Part shown: positions 1-6,888 of the stretch, piece by piece
How the letters are laid out: the number at the start of each line of letters is the position of its first letter
How positions within the stretch are numbered: position 1 is the stretch's first letter
Source of the DNA: Caulobacteraceae bacterium
GTDB taxonomy: Bacteria > Pseudomonadota > Alphaproteobacteria > Caulobacterales > Caulobacteraceae
NCBI GenBank assembly: GCA_019247715.1
Contig: JAFBAO010000104.1
Span: 20,931-84,930, forward strand
Direction: 5' to 3'
Length of the DNA: 64,000 nucleotides
Notes under the pieces: model-generated
The model's input: only the letters and a program-made list of their open reading frames with translations
Database searches by the model: none
Told to the model about the DNA's origin: nothing
Made by a program: the position numbers and the translations under genes

Positions 1-167
1 GCGATCCGCGCGAGCGAGCGGCCGGCGCCGGCGGCCTCCCGCAGCACCGCCCGCTGACCGCGGTAGATCGCCGCCGCCGCCAGCTCCCCGGCGTGATCCA
101 CCCTCAGCATCTCGCCGATCCGGCTGCGGGCGGCGAGCGGTCCCGGGCGGGGCGGAACGGGCGTCAC
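1..167 (-). CDS. coq7: COQ7-type demethoxyubiquinone hydroxylase, N-terminal part (cut by window edge)
   Basis: Reading leftwards from a GTG at 167 the frame encodes a short leader and then MLRVDHAGE...IYRGQ, the opening of the COQ7/CLK-1 di-iron hydroxylase family that makes 5-hydroxyubiquinone at the inner membrane. The Glu of DHAGE is a known iron ligand of the family. The GTG overlaps the TGA of the upstream dsbB-like gene as GTGA, which suggests translational coupling. About 55 residues are visible; the rest, with the other ligands, lies outside the window. The start could also be the internal ATG at 110, but family members usually have residues before it. Confidence 0.8.
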   Translation of the reverse strand, partial: MTPVPPRPGPLAARSRIGEMLRVDHAGELAAAAIYRGQRAVLREAAGAGRSLARI

Positions 168-724
168 GGCGCCCGTCTGCAGGGCAGGGCGGACGCGGCG
201 CTGAACCCCACCAGGGCGAGCGAGGCCAGGAAATTCCAGCCGGCCATGGAAAGCCCGAGGAGCCGCCAGGGGGCCTCATCGCAGGCCGGGGCCCGCGCGC
301 CGGCCCCCGCCAGCAGGGCCTGCAGGTCCTGGACGCTCACCCTGACGCCGGTGCTGGCGCAGCTGGCCGGGGCCGGCCACCACTTCCACTCCGCCCCGGC
401 GTGGAAGCCGGCGAGGTAGGCGCCGTAGCCGAAGACCAGGACCAGCGCCGCGCCGACCAGGCGGCGGCTCGCGGCGCCGTAGGGCGTCGGCGACAGCGCC
501 GCGCCGAGCCCCGCCGGGACCAGGGCGGTCCAATAGACCTCCCGCTGTTTCAGGCAGAGGTGGCAGGGGGCCAGGCCTCCGAAGGTCTGGAAGCCGTGGG
601 CGATCGCCAGCATCGCCGCCGAGAGGGCGAAGGCGAAGATCGGCCAGCGCGTCAGCAGGATGCCAAGGGGCGAGCCTGGCTCGGCCCTTCCGGGCGCCGT
701 CCCCAAAGCATCGAGCCTCGCCAT
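164..724 (-). CDS. DsbB-family disulfide bond formation protein
   Basis: The 186-residue protein has four hydrophobic segments and two cysteine pairs: C54-x2-C57 in the CHLC motif after the first membrane helix, and C122/C148 in the second periplasmic loop (ASC...ACDE). This matches DsbB, the quinone-reducing inner-membrane protein that re-oxidises DsbA-like thiol oxidases. WN near the C-terminal helix also fits. It is followed by coq7 with a 4-nt overlap and preceded by a DedA-like gene 10 nt away, so the three are probably one operon. Linking a quinone-using enzyme with a ubiquinone synthesis gene makes biological sense, but no regulation is visible. Confidence 0.88.
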   Translation of the reverse strand: MARLDALGTAPGRAEPGSPLGILLTRWPIFAFALSAAMLAIAHGFQTFGGLAPCHLCLKQREVYWTALVPAGLGAALSPTPYGAASRRLVGAALVLVFGYGAYLAGFHAGAEWKWWPAPASCASTGVRVSVQDLQALLAGAGARAPACDEAPWRLLGLSMAGWNFLASLALVGFSAASALPCRRAP

Positions 725-734
725 CTTGGCGCTC

Positions 735-1295
735 CTAGAAGGCGAAGCGCACGGCCACCACCACCCCGATGATGGCCAGCGCCGCGGCGCTGACCACCAG
801 TCCGAGACGCCGCTCCACGAACGCCTGGATGGGCGGCCCGTAGTACCGCACGAGGCCGGCGACCAGGAAGAACCGCAGGCCCCGGATCAGGATCGAGGCG
901 CCGAAGAACAGCGGGAAGCTCAGCTTGAAGAGCCCCGAGGCGATCGCCGAGAGCTTGTAGGGGATCGGGAGGGCCAGCAGCAGCACGCCCCACTGGGCGT
1001 ACCAGTCGTGGAACTGCACGGCGTCTCCGCCGGTCAGGCGAATCAGCGCCTCGCCCACCGGATTGAGGAAGTAGCCGATCGAATAGCCCACCGAGCCGCC
1101 GAGCACCGAAGCCGACAGGCAGATGGCCGCGTACCGCCAGGCCCGCTCTCGGGAGGCCAGCACCAGGGGCATCAGCATCACGTCCGGGGGAATCGGGAAG
1201 AACACCCCTTCGATGAAGGCGAAGCCGGCCAGCCAGACGGGCGCTTCGGGCGAGGCCGCCCGGCGCATCATCCAGTCATAAGATCGCCGCAACAT
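735..1295 (-). CDS. DedA/YqaA-like SNARE-associated membrane protein
   Basis: A 186-residue multi-pass membrane protein, starting at MLRRSYDWMM. The segment FIEGVFFPIPPDVMLMPL followed by a glycine-rich helix (GGSVGYSIGYF) and a later IPYKLSAIASG is typical of the YqaA branch of the DedA family. DedA proteins are half-helix transporters linked to lipid carrier recycling and membrane homeostasis; the substrate of this branch is unknown. An ATG at 1361 in the same frame would add a non-conserved basic leader, so the internal ATG is preferred. It lies 10 nt before the dsbB-like gene. Confidence 0.8.
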   Translation of the reverse strand: MLRRSYDWMMRRAASPEAPVWLAGFAFIEGVFFPIPPDVMLMPLVLASRERAWRYAAICLSASVLGGSVGYSIGYFLNPVGEALIRLTGGDAVQFHDWYAQWGVLLLALPIPYKLSAIASGLFKLSFPLFFGASILIRGLRFFLVAGLVRYYGPPIQAFVERRLGLVVSAAALAIIGVVVAVRFAF

Positions 1296-1356
1296 GCGCC
1301 GCCCCTGAAGTGTGTCGGAATCGAGCGCGCGAACGGCGCGGCCCGAGCCTGGAAAG

Positions 1357-1383
1357 CACACTAGGACTTGGGTGGCTAGTGTG
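1357..1383. repeat. Short inverted repeat, possible repeat-family remnant
   Basis: CACACTAG (1357-1364) and CTAGTGTG (1376-1383) form an 8-bp inverted repeat around 11 nt. The same end sequence (CTAGTGTGG) begins the second half of the bipartite repeats at 55.4 and 62.9 kb. The rest of the repeat is not present, so this is either a degenerate remnant or chance. It lies in the 190-bp gap upstream of the DedA-like gene, where nothing else was recognised. Confidence 0.3.
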
Positions 1384-1475
1384 GCTCTAGGTGACGAGCC
1401 CGCCGCGCGGCGCGGGGACGGCGGCGAACTCCTGGCGCCACCCTAGCAGGGCCCAGGAGCGTTGTCTCGGCGCGG

Positions 1476-1483
1476 CGCGTTTC
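1476..1483. repeat. Target-site duplication, left copy
   Basis: CGCGTTTC directly precedes the left inverted repeat of the IS1-like element and is repeated exactly at 5017-5024 after the right one. Eight bp fits IS1-family insertion (8-9 bp duplications). Joining the flanks restores a single copy upstream of the small gene at 5065. Confidence 0.9.
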
Positions 1484-1502
1484 GGTAGTGTCTCAGTTTG
1501 AA
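1484..1502 (+). repeat. Left terminal inverted repeat of the IS1-like element
   Basis: GGTAGTGTCTCAGTTTGAA; a perfect 19-bp match to the inverse of 4998-5016. Next to it is the 8-bp duplicated target. Confidence 0.9.
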
Positions 1503-1503
1503 T

Positions 1504-2226
1504 TTAGACGGTAGGCCAGATCGCAGCGATCATCGCACAGGCCGCCTCTATCTGGCGAACGCGCATAGTCGTGCTAGCCGGGCCGTAGACAACGCGCTCA
1601 CGAGGCACGTCGATCACCATGGACGTCGGCGAGTATGGCGTTCCGTGGCGCGTGAGAGTCTCCACGGTGTGCATGTGGGCGATCGTCACCAAGTGGCCGT
1701 TGGACTCGGAGCGGCGGTTCTCAGCGTTGTCGTTTGCCGCGCCGATCGTGCATCGAATGAACACCTCGCCGATGCGATGGCCCGTCCGATGGTCGGCGAT
1801 GGCGATGGCGTCAGGAAATACGCTGATCTCGACGCCCGCGACCATCAGCGGCGCTGGCCGCTGGGGCGGCGGCTCATATGTTATGCTCCACAAGCCGAGA
1901 GCGTTAACGGAACCTTGAAAAGTCTGAATCACCTCTATGCAGCGTCGCGCGTCGTCCCTGACGAGCGGCCGGTTGGCCGGATCATCGCGCCGTTGTTCCA
2001 GCGAGACGATCGCGCTGGCGATGATCCGGTTCATGGACTCTGGCTCGAAGAGGCAGGCCGCGATATGGCCCTTGACGAGCTGATACTGGATGATGAGCGG
2101 CTTAGCTTCGCCGGGGTTCTTCGCTTGGCGAAGGATTGCCAGTTGGGCGAGGGGCGAGGTTGCGGCCAGATAGTCGGCCAGCTGGGTGGCGGTAAGCCGG
2201 GGCTGCGGTCGGGGAGGACGCGCCAT
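1504..2226 (-). CDS. Passenger protein of unknown function (240 aa)
   Basis: Not recognised. The protein starts MARPPRPQPRL with AGGAAG about 9 nt upstream; a longer in-frame start at 2268 would overlap the divergent gene. An N-terminal helical part (TQLADYLAATSP...) resembles a short DNA- or protein-binding region, followed by a helical stretch and a beta-rich C-terminal half ending at the left inverted repeat. It has no signal peptide or membrane segment and only one cysteine-containing loop. Its ATG overlaps the ATG of the gene at 2225 inside the palindrome CCATGG. As cargo of the element it may affect transposition, maintenance or host fitness; that is inference only. Confidence 0.6.
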   Translation of the reverse strand: MARPPRPQPRLTATQLADYLAATSPLAQLAILRQAKNPGEAKPLIIQYQLVKGHIAACLFEPESMNRIIASAIVSLEQRRDDPANRPLVRDDARRCIEVIQTFQGSVNALGLWSITYEPPPQRPAPLMVAGVEISVFPDAIAIADHRTGHRIGEVFIRCTIGAANDNAENRRSESNGHLVTIAHMHTVETLTRHGTPYSPTSMVIDVPRERVVYGPASTTMRVRQIEAACAMIAAIWPTV

Positions 2227-2455
2227 GGACGATGACTTCCTGTTTGTTGGAACGACTCGCTTGAACACCCAAGTCTACATGTCAGAGTTGTCTAAGGACA
2301 CGCTTCGCGAGAACGGCCTGTCTGACGCTGGGGGGCTCTATCTCTACGAAGAAGTTCATGACGCATCGGAGAGCGGCATCCGCGTGCTTGCCAGCGTTCC
2401 GGACCTGGGCGCGGCGCAACGCTTGCTCGACGTCCTCGGAATTGAGGCCGCCTAG
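2225..2455 (+). CDS. Small passenger protein of unknown function (76 aa)
   Basis: A short acidic protein (MDDDFLFVGTTRL...) with a good Shine-Dalgarno (GGGGAGG, 2213-2219) before its ATG. The C-terminal half looks like a small alpha/beta fold (GIRVLASVPDLGAAQRLLDVL). It is the only plus-strand gene of the element. Its start codon overlaps that of the gene to its left within CCATGG, and its stop overlaps the transposase stop within CCTAGG, so it is packed edge to edge between opposing genes. No family recognised. Confidence 0.6.
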   Translation: MDDDFLFVGTTRLNTQVYMSELSKDTLRENGLSDAGGLYLYEEVHDASESGIRVLASVPDLGAAQRLLDVLGIEAA

Positions 2456-3333
2456 GCGGGGCGCTTCCTGTAAGGCCCGCGCTTGCCGGGCTGCGGGCGC
2501 CGCGCTTCGATCCGCTCTGCGATATCTTCCATCGTCCAAAGGGTCTGGGAGACGCCAGCGGCCATCGCAGGCGTGACCTTAAGCGTCTTATGGATGCGGA
2601 CGAAATTGTAAAACGCGAAGTACAGCGCCAGGGCGTGAACGTGGTTCTGGAACTTCTTTGAGAAGGCGTTGGTCAGCCGGGTGAACCGGCGGTTTTGCAT
2701 CCGGATCGAGAGGTTCGCACGCTCAACGTAGCTGGTGGAGATATGGGCTTCGTCGGGGTTTCCCTCGACTACCCGCGTCCGGGTCCCGATGCAGACGGGG
2801 GGGCTGTAGCGGCCGGCGGCGGCCTTAGGATCGGTGCGATAGACCTTCTCCAGGGTCGCATAGTCGGCGTCGGCGCCGAAGGCATCCTCAATGGCCCGGA
2901 GATAGGCGTTGTGGGCGTCCGTGGTGATCTGGACGGTTTCGCTCGTCACCCGCGAGCGCAGATCGTGCGCCAGGATCGCGGCACTATCGCCTGAGCGGTC
3001 GCCCACGAAGTAGGAGATCATCAGCTTCGTGTCGGCGTCCATGGCCGTCCACGTCCACACGTCGCCGGCTTCCTCAGGCGCGGTCTTCGCCGTGGCGACG
3101 TTCTTCGCCTTGGCGTAGCAGAAGCTCCAGATTTCGTCGGCCTGGATGCGTTCGGACTTCACGCCGCGCACCAGCTCGTCATGCAGCGCCAGGCACGTCT
3201 CGCCGGCATCCTCCAGCAGCTTCGTCACCGTATTGATGGACACGTCCGCCATGCGGCTGATCGCCCTCATGGAGACGCCCTCGCACAGGCCGTTCAGGAT
3301 CATGACGCGCTTGGCGAGGGGTAGCTTGTTCAT
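2452..3333 (-). CDS. IS1-family transposase
   Basis: The 293-residue protein has an N-terminal helix-turn-helix (MNKLPLAKRVMILNGLCEG...SINTVTKLL) and a DDE catalytic domain: D in IQADEIW, D in TTDAHNAY and E in SYVERANL fit the triad, followed by FSKKFQNHVHALALYFAFYNF, typical of alphaproteobacterial IS1-like transposases. Unlike classical IS1 it is one continuous frame with no insA/insB frameshift. A promoter-like TTGACA-17-GATAAG ends 6 nt before the ATG at 3333, so the mRNA may be leaderless; an upstream ATG at 3372 lies within that promoter and is less likely. It moves the surrounding element. Confidence 0.92.
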   Translation of the reverse strand: MNKLPLAKRVMILNGLCEGVSMRAISRMADVSINTVTKLLEDAGETCLALHDELVRGVKSERIQADEIWSFCYAKAKNVATAKTAPEEAGDVWTWTAMDADTKLMISYFVGDRSGDSAAILAHDLRSRVTSETVQITTDAHNAYLRAIEDAFGADADYATLEKVYRTDPKAAAGRYSPPVCIGTRTRVVEGNPDEAHISTSYVERANLSIRMQNRRFTRLTNAFSKKFQNHVHALALYFAFYNFVRIHKTLKVTPAMAAGVSQTLWTMEDIAERIEARRPQPGKRGPYRKRPA

Positions 3334-3339
3334 GCCCCT

Positions 3340-3368
3340 CTTATCTGCACTTTGTGCTTGAGTGTCAA
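3340..3368 (-). promoter_or_regulatory. Promoter-like sequence for the transposase
   Basis: On the minus strand TTGACA (3368-3363), a 17-bp spacer and GATAAG (3345-3340) resemble a sigma-70 promoter. Transcription would begin at or next to the transposase ATG (3333), implying a leaderless message. A weak TTTGTGC/GCACAAA inverted pair lies inside the spacer. Confidence 0.55.
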
Positions 3369-3377
3369 GCATAACGT

Positions 3378-4397
3378 TCAGTCGAAAAGGTCGGGCTGAT
3401 AGCTGCCTTGGAAGCGGCGGTCGAAGAATTTCCGGAACTGCGCCACGGTGTCCGAGACCTTCATCAGGGTCATGACCTCCTGGACCTGACGCTTCAGCTT
3501 CTCGATCCCGTAGCCCTCCGTGAGGTGCTGGTGGAAGCGCGCTCGGCGGGTTCCGCGCTTGTTGATCTTAGGATTGATCCGATCGAGTTCCTCCAGCACC
3601 GCGCCGTTCTCCAGCGGATGATAGACGTGCCTGCGGGTGAATTGGGCGAAATGCTGAGGGCGGTTCTGGATGACCCGTCCTGATCCCGTCTTCGTCAACT
3701 TCTTGCTGCCGTAGAGGCGGTTCAGTTCATCATAATAGTCGTCTGGGAACTGTTTCTCCCATTCGCGCTTCTCAGCCTCAATGTATTGCTGGACCAGCAA
3801 GCGCAGCGCGTCGGGCGCCCGGATCTCCTGAAATCCTGTCGCTTCGTCGATCAGCGCCGTGACGCCGACCTTGGCGAAGGCATTCACCAAGATCCGGGCC
3901 TGGGCGGCGAGCCCATCCTGCGATTTGGTCAGCTGGAGAGCATCGTCGGCCCGGATGATCGCCTTGCAGACATCGACTAGGACCTCAGCTTCATAGCCGT
4001 GCGCCAGATCCAGGGTTAATGGTTTGAAATAAAAAGGATTATTGATCCTCTCCACCAGATTTTCGTCGAGTTCGGATCCAAGCCCTTTTCGCTGCATCGC
4101 GCGCATAAAGACGTTCCCGCCCTCTGATTTCATGCCCAGGGCGCGCGCCATCCCGCGCTTGTGGAAGACCCGGCGTCCGTCTTCGAGCACGTAGCAGTCG
4201 AGTTCCAGTTCGCCGATCAACATGCTGCCTTGGTGCGTGGCGCGGGGTAGTTCGCCCATCGCCGCCGCCGCAGTCTTGGCCCGCGCCTCCCAGCGCGCCT
4301 TCGCGCCTAGGCGGGCGATCTCTCTCCTTTCCTCAGGGGACAGGTTAGCCGCACGCGTCTTACCGCCCCGGCTTTGGGGATTCTCGTCATCGTCCAT
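3378..4397 (-). CDS. P63C-domain protein, IS passenger
   Basis: 339 residues. The C-terminal third (about 230-325) has the P63C signature YHPLENGAVLEELDRINPK...RRARFHQHLTEGYG. P63C proteins are common in phages and mobile elements and their function is unknown. The N-terminus carries a basic motif, RAANLSPEERREIARLGAKARW (residues about 15-37), like that in the small gene at 4497, suggesting shared nucleic-acid or partner binding. The middle part resembles a short phage antirepressor-like segment (GELELDCYVLEDGRRVFHKRGMARALG). It lies just before the transposase in the same direction, 44 nt apart. It ends in a DLFD tail. Role inferred only as element cargo. Confidence 0.8.
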   Translation of the reverse strand: MDDDENPQSRGGKTRAANLSPEERREIARLGAKARWEARAKTAAAAMGELPRATHQGSMLIGELELDCYVLEDGRRVFHKRGMARALGMKSEGGNVFMRAMQRKGLGSELDENLVERINNPFYFKPLTLDLAHGYEAEVLVDVCKAIIRADDALQLTKSQDGLAAQARILVNAFAKVGVTALIDEATGFQEIRAPDALRLLVQQYIEAEKREWEKQFPDDYYDELNRLYGSKKLTKTGSGRVIQNRPQHFAQFTRRHVYHPLENGAVLEELDRINPKINKRGTRRARFHQHLTEGYGIEKLKRQVQEVMTLMKVSDTVAQFRKFFDRRFQGSYQPDLFD

Positions 4398-4438
4398 GGA
4401 TTCGGCTCCGTGCTTACTGCGCGGACCCGTCTAATCCT

Positions 4439-4493
4439 GCTTGGTGATTCGACCAAGCAATTTTTGGCGTGCGCGGAGCTTACGAGCCAAAAA
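4439..4493. terminator. Double hairpin with T-run inside the element
   Basis: GCTTGGT (4439-4445) pairs with ACCAAGC (4452-4458) and is followed by AATTTTT, a rho-independent terminator shape on the plus strand. Overlapping it, TTTTTGGC (4461-4468) pairs with GCCAAAAA (4486-4493). The pair lies between the stop of the gene at 4497 and the start of the P63C gene, and could separate their transcripts. Confidence 0.5.
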
Positions 4494-4496
4494 TGC

Positions 4497-4727
4497 TTAC
4501 TGTCCGCCCCAGCGCTTAGTCGCGGCCTTCCTGGCGATTTCCGACCGCTTGGCGGCCGACAGTGCCTTGGCGCGGGCCGCGCCGCCCTTCTTCCCGCCCG
4601 CGCTGTGGTGCGCCTTGTCGGCCGGGGTGGCGTTGTCCTCGATCTCGCCGGTAGCGATCTTGCCGACCATGACGGCGGCGCCGATCACGTCGCCTGGGCG
4701 CTTCTCTCCGCGTGGGCCTTTAGGCAT
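4497..4727 (-). CDS. Small basic passenger protein (76 aa)
   Basis: MPKGPRGEKRPGDVIGAAVMVGKIATGEIED... ends in a Gly/Lys/Arg-rich tail with RAKALSAAKRSEIARKAATKRW, closely matching the N-terminal motif of the P63C protein next door. High basic content suggests nucleic-acid binding. Short proteins beginning MPKGPRGEKRP are frequent conserved hypotheticals in alphaproteobacteria. It starts within the last codons of the gene at 4720 (8-nt overlap), so the two are probably co-translated. Confidence 0.65.
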   Translation of the reverse strand: MPKGPRGEKRPGDVIGAAVMVGKIATGEIEDNATPADKAHHSAGGKKGGAARAKALSAAKRSEIARKAATKRWGGQ

Positions 4728-4941
4728 CTCTCACCGTGTCTACGAAGATGGTTATGAGCGGCAACCCGTATGGCGATGGGCCGGGCCGATGTGTCACCTG
4801 ATTCACTCGGCAAGTGACCTCTAAGCCGCCTTCGCCTGGCATACAGATGGTTTCGCCCTGGCGAGGAACCGCGTCAAACTCGTACTCGTCGGCGGTTGAA
4901 GCCAAAAAGCCAACGCCGTGAACGGTGCATCGGATCGTCAT
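4720..4941 (-). CDS. Small passenger protein of unknown function (73 aa)
   Basis: Starts MTIRCTVHGVGFLAST and ends at a stop overlapping the next gene. It looks like a compact beta-rich domain (CRVNQVTHRPG...LPLITIFVDTV). The in-frame TTG at 4986 would add 15 residues, but the ATG is preferred although its Shine-Dalgarno is weak. It is the gene nearest the right inverted repeat and heads the minus-strand cargo transcript. No family recognised. Confidence 0.5.
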   Translation of the reverse strand: MTIRCTVHGVGFLASTADEYEFDAVPRQGETICMPGEGGLEVTCRVNQVTHRPGPSPYGLPLITIFVDTVRDA

Positions 4942-4997
4942 CGTCCGAAGATAGCCTCGCGCCTGGTTAGGCGCCAATCTTGTCAACGGCGGCGGAT

Positions 4998-5016
4998 TTC
5001 AAACTGAGACACTACC
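4998..5016 (-). repeat. Right terminal inverted repeat of the IS1-like element
   Basis: Exact inverse of 1484-1502 (19 of 19). Directly followed by the second CGCGTTTC. Confidence 0.9.
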
Positions 5017-5024
5017 CGCGTTTC
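5017..5024. repeat. Target-site duplication, right copy
   Basis: CGCGTTTC, identical to 1476-1483 on the other side of the element. Confidence 0.9.
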
Positions 5025-5064
5025 GTCGCGGTCGATGACGGCCTGCCAGTCGAGGCGTCGAAGG

Positions 5065-5334
5065 ATGAGCGAGATCGGCGAAGACCTTACCGCGATGGCC
5101 GAGGACGAGCTCATGGCCGCCTGCCGGCTCGGCTGGCGCGAGCTCAGCGCCGTGCTGTCCTGGGGCGACGCCTACGACGGTTTCTCGCCGGCGGGCCGGC
5201 AGGTGACGGTGGAGCGCAGCTATCTTTGGGCGCAGGACCCCGGCGGCGACATCCTTTGCGAGGTGGTGGTCTATGGCGGGCCCTCGCGGTACGAGGAGGG
5301 GGTGCGCCTCGAGCGGCTCATCGCCCGGCCCTGA
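5065..5334 (+). CDS. Conserved-looking small protein (89 aa), unknown function
   Basis: MSEIGEDLTAMAEDELMAACRLGWRELS... is a soluble acidic protein with an alpha-helical N-terminus and a beta-rich middle (VTVERSYLWAQDPGGDILCEVVVYGG). Codon use matches the chromosome, unlike the IS to its left. The element ends 48 nt upstream of its ATG, so the gene may have lost its native promoter or gained one. No family recognised; the start at 5065 is preferred to 5035, which lies too close to the IS. Confidence 0.6.
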   Translation: MSEIGEDLTAMAEDELMAACRLGWRELSAVLSWGDAYDGFSPAGRQVTVERSYLWAQDPGGDILCEVVVYGGPSRYEEGVRLERLIARP

Positions 5335-5511
5335 AGGCGCCGCCGCGGCGGCCGAGGCGAAAAAGCGGCTTCACGTTGCACAAGGGATAGGCGAAGCGGC
5401 CTCAAGGGCTCGCCGGCGGCGCCGGCGGCTTGAACGAGGGGCGGCGGCCTGTCCCCATCGTATCCGGCGAGCGCCTGCACGATTCGCCGCTGACGACGGA
5501 GCTAGGATCCG

Positions 5512-5964
5512 ATGGGAGGAATGGTCGCCATAGCCCAGGCGCGGCCGGAGCGAATCAGCCGGCCCGCCGCCGAGCCCCTGGCCCAGGGGCTGGAGGCCGC
5601 CGCCGCCGCGGTGGGAACCCTGACCGCCCGCACCTGGAAGGAAAGGTTCGGACTCACCGTCGCCGAGTGGCGCGCCATGGCCCGCCTGGCCGAGGCGGAG
5701 AGCCAGGCGCTCGCCCACGAGTCGGGCCCCGAGGAACAGCGCATCCTGCGCGGCCTCCTGCACCGCGGGCTGGTCGAGGGCGGACCCTTGCGCTTCGGCT
5801 TCACCCCGGAAGGCCGGCGCCTGCACGAGGAGATCGCCCCGCTCGCCCAGGCCTACGAGGCGACCCTGGTCACCGACCTCAGCCCCGGCGAGGTGATCGT
5901 CCTGAAGCTGCTGCTGCGCCGCCTGACCGTCGCCGCCGAGCGGCTGGGCGGGGAGCGGCGCTGA
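5512..5964 (+). CDS. MarR-like winged-helix transcriptional regulator
   Basis: 150 residues. FGLTVAEWRAMARLAEAES corresponds to the helix before the recognition region of MarR proteins and FGFTPEGRRLHEEIAPLA to the wing and following helix; the C-terminal helix (LSPGEVIVLKLLLRRLTVAA) is the usual dimerisation tail. The region between (about 65-95) is shorter than in most MarR proteins and lacks a clear recognition helix, so DNA binding should not be assumed. AGGA 4 nt upstream supports the ATG at 5512. The next gene is tRNA-Leu. Confidence 0.7.
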   Translation: MGGMVAIAQARPERISRPAAEPLAQGLEAAAAAVGTLTARTWKERFGLTVAEWRAMARLAEAESQALAHESGPEEQRILRGLLHRGLVEGGPLRFGFTPEGRRLHEEIAPLAQAYEATLVTDLSPGEVIVLKLLLRRLTVAAERLGGERR

Positions 5965-6023
5965 TCGGCGCAGCCCCTCGCCTTGCCGCCCCCGCCACCC
6001 CTGCGCTAGAGCGGACCCGCGCC

Positions 6024-6109
6024 GCCCCAGTGGCGAAATGGTAGACGCGGCAGACTCAAAATCTGTTGGCCGCAAGGCCGTGTTGGTTCGAGTCCGACCT
6101 GGGGCACCA
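6024..6109 (+). tRNA. tRNA-Leu (anticodon CAA)
   Basis: The acceptor stem GCCCCAG/CTGGGGC closes the cloverleaf, the anticodon stem CAGA/TCTG encloses the loop CTCAAAA with CAA at the centre, a class-II variable arm (GGCCGCAAGGCC) is present, and the T arm contains GGTTCGAGTCC. A discriminator A is followed by an encoded CCA. It decodes UUG. The 270 bp downstream of the tRNA are somewhat lower in G+C and hold no convincing gene; no second copy of the tRNA 3' end was seen there. Confidence 0.96.
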
Positions 6110-6380
6110 CTTCGTTTCTAACCGCCACTGCGCTTGGCGCGGGCTTGGCATCTTCGCGAAGCGCCGGGCCTTCGGGTTCTTGGGCCTGAAGGTCAAGCCG
6201 CCGGCGGTTTCCAACACTGGCGCCGCGACCTTCGTGCGAGTCCGAACAGCGAAGTAACCTCTGCGTTCAAAGGACGTTTTTCGCCGGGAAGGCGATCAAG
6301 CTTGACCATCAGAGCGTGTAGGACGCAGTTCTTCTAGGCCCGCGCGTGTCATGGCGCTTCTGGGGCGAGAGGGGGACTCA

Positions 6381-6809
6381 ATGCGTGCTCAGGTCTTGAT
6401 GATTGCTGCGTCGACGGTGCTGCTTGGCGCGTGTTCGACGATCATGGAAGCGAAGCGGCCGGATCCTGTCGACATCACCAGATTTAATGTTGGCGAGAAC
6501 CGGATGGACGTCATCGCCAGACTCGGCGCTCCGCCGAGCACGGTGAAGGATCAAGATGATTCTTGCGACGTGTACAAGTTATACACGAAAGGCGCGCACG
6601 GAGCCTCCAAGGGTGCAGTCATCCTCGGGGAAGCAACGGCGGACGTCTTCACGCTCGGACTGGCGGAAGTCGTGACGACGCCCGTGGAGGCTGCATCCAA
6701 GAGCCACCAGCACACGGTGCTCTTCTGCTACGGCGCAGACGACAAGGTCGCTTCCATAACCGACGAGGGCAAGCCGTTGGCCACGGCGTCGAATGCGCCC
6801 GTGCGGTGA
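6381..6809 (+). CDS. Small lipoprotein with BamE/SmpA-like domain
   Basis: MRAQVLMIAASTVLLGAC has a type II signal with lipobox LLGAC (Cys18), so the mature 125-residue protein is probably lipid-anchored. RFNVGENRMDVIARLGAPPSTVKDQDDSCDVYKLY resembles the BamE/SmpA fold (G-x3-D-V-x2-LG-P). The later part (GAVILGEATADVFTLGLAEVVTTPVE) is a hydrophobic stretch seen in related hypothetical lipoproteins. GAGAGGGGGA precedes the ATG at 6381; the in-frame ATG at 6351 would bury the signal. Membership of the Bam complex itself is not implied. Confidence 0.75.
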   Translation: MRAQVLMIAASTVLLGACSTIMEAKRPDPVDITRFNVGENRMDVIARLGAPPSTVKDQDDSCDVYKLYTKGAHGASKGAVILGEATADVFTLGLAEVVTTPVEAASKSHQHTVLFCYGADDKVASITDEGKPLATASNAPVR

Positions 6810-6888
6810 TGCGCCGGGCCGTCATCGAGCCTGATCCGGTTGGGCCGCCGCGCGGAGGGAGGCCGCCCGCGCTCGACGATGGGGGCCC

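Larger units (their letters stand above)
1484..5016. mobile_element. IS1-family element with passenger genes (3,533 bp)
   Basis: The element is bounded by GGTAGTGTCTCAGTTTGAA at 1484-1502 and its exact inverse at 4998-5016, and flanked by the 8-bp direct repeat CGCGTTTC. Inside are an IS1-type DDE transposase (minus strand) and five other reading frames: two unknown genes near the left end, a P63C-domain protein, and two small proteins near the right end. Base composition is visibly less G+C rich than the surroundings. Classical IS1 is about 770 bp, so this is a cargo-bearing (transporter-IS-like) relative. Intact ends and a perfect duplication imply recent insertion. It sits upstream of the small gene at 5065 and separates it from its original upstream region. 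Confidence 0.9.

Noticed and set aside
2452..3372. Programmed frameshift as in classical IS1 (insA-insB)
   Set aside because: The transposase is one uninterrupted frame; no slippery A-run with a following overlapping frame was seen.
6024..6380. Attachment site downstream of tRNA-Leu
   Set aside because: No direct repeat of the tRNA 3' end and no integrase gene nearby.
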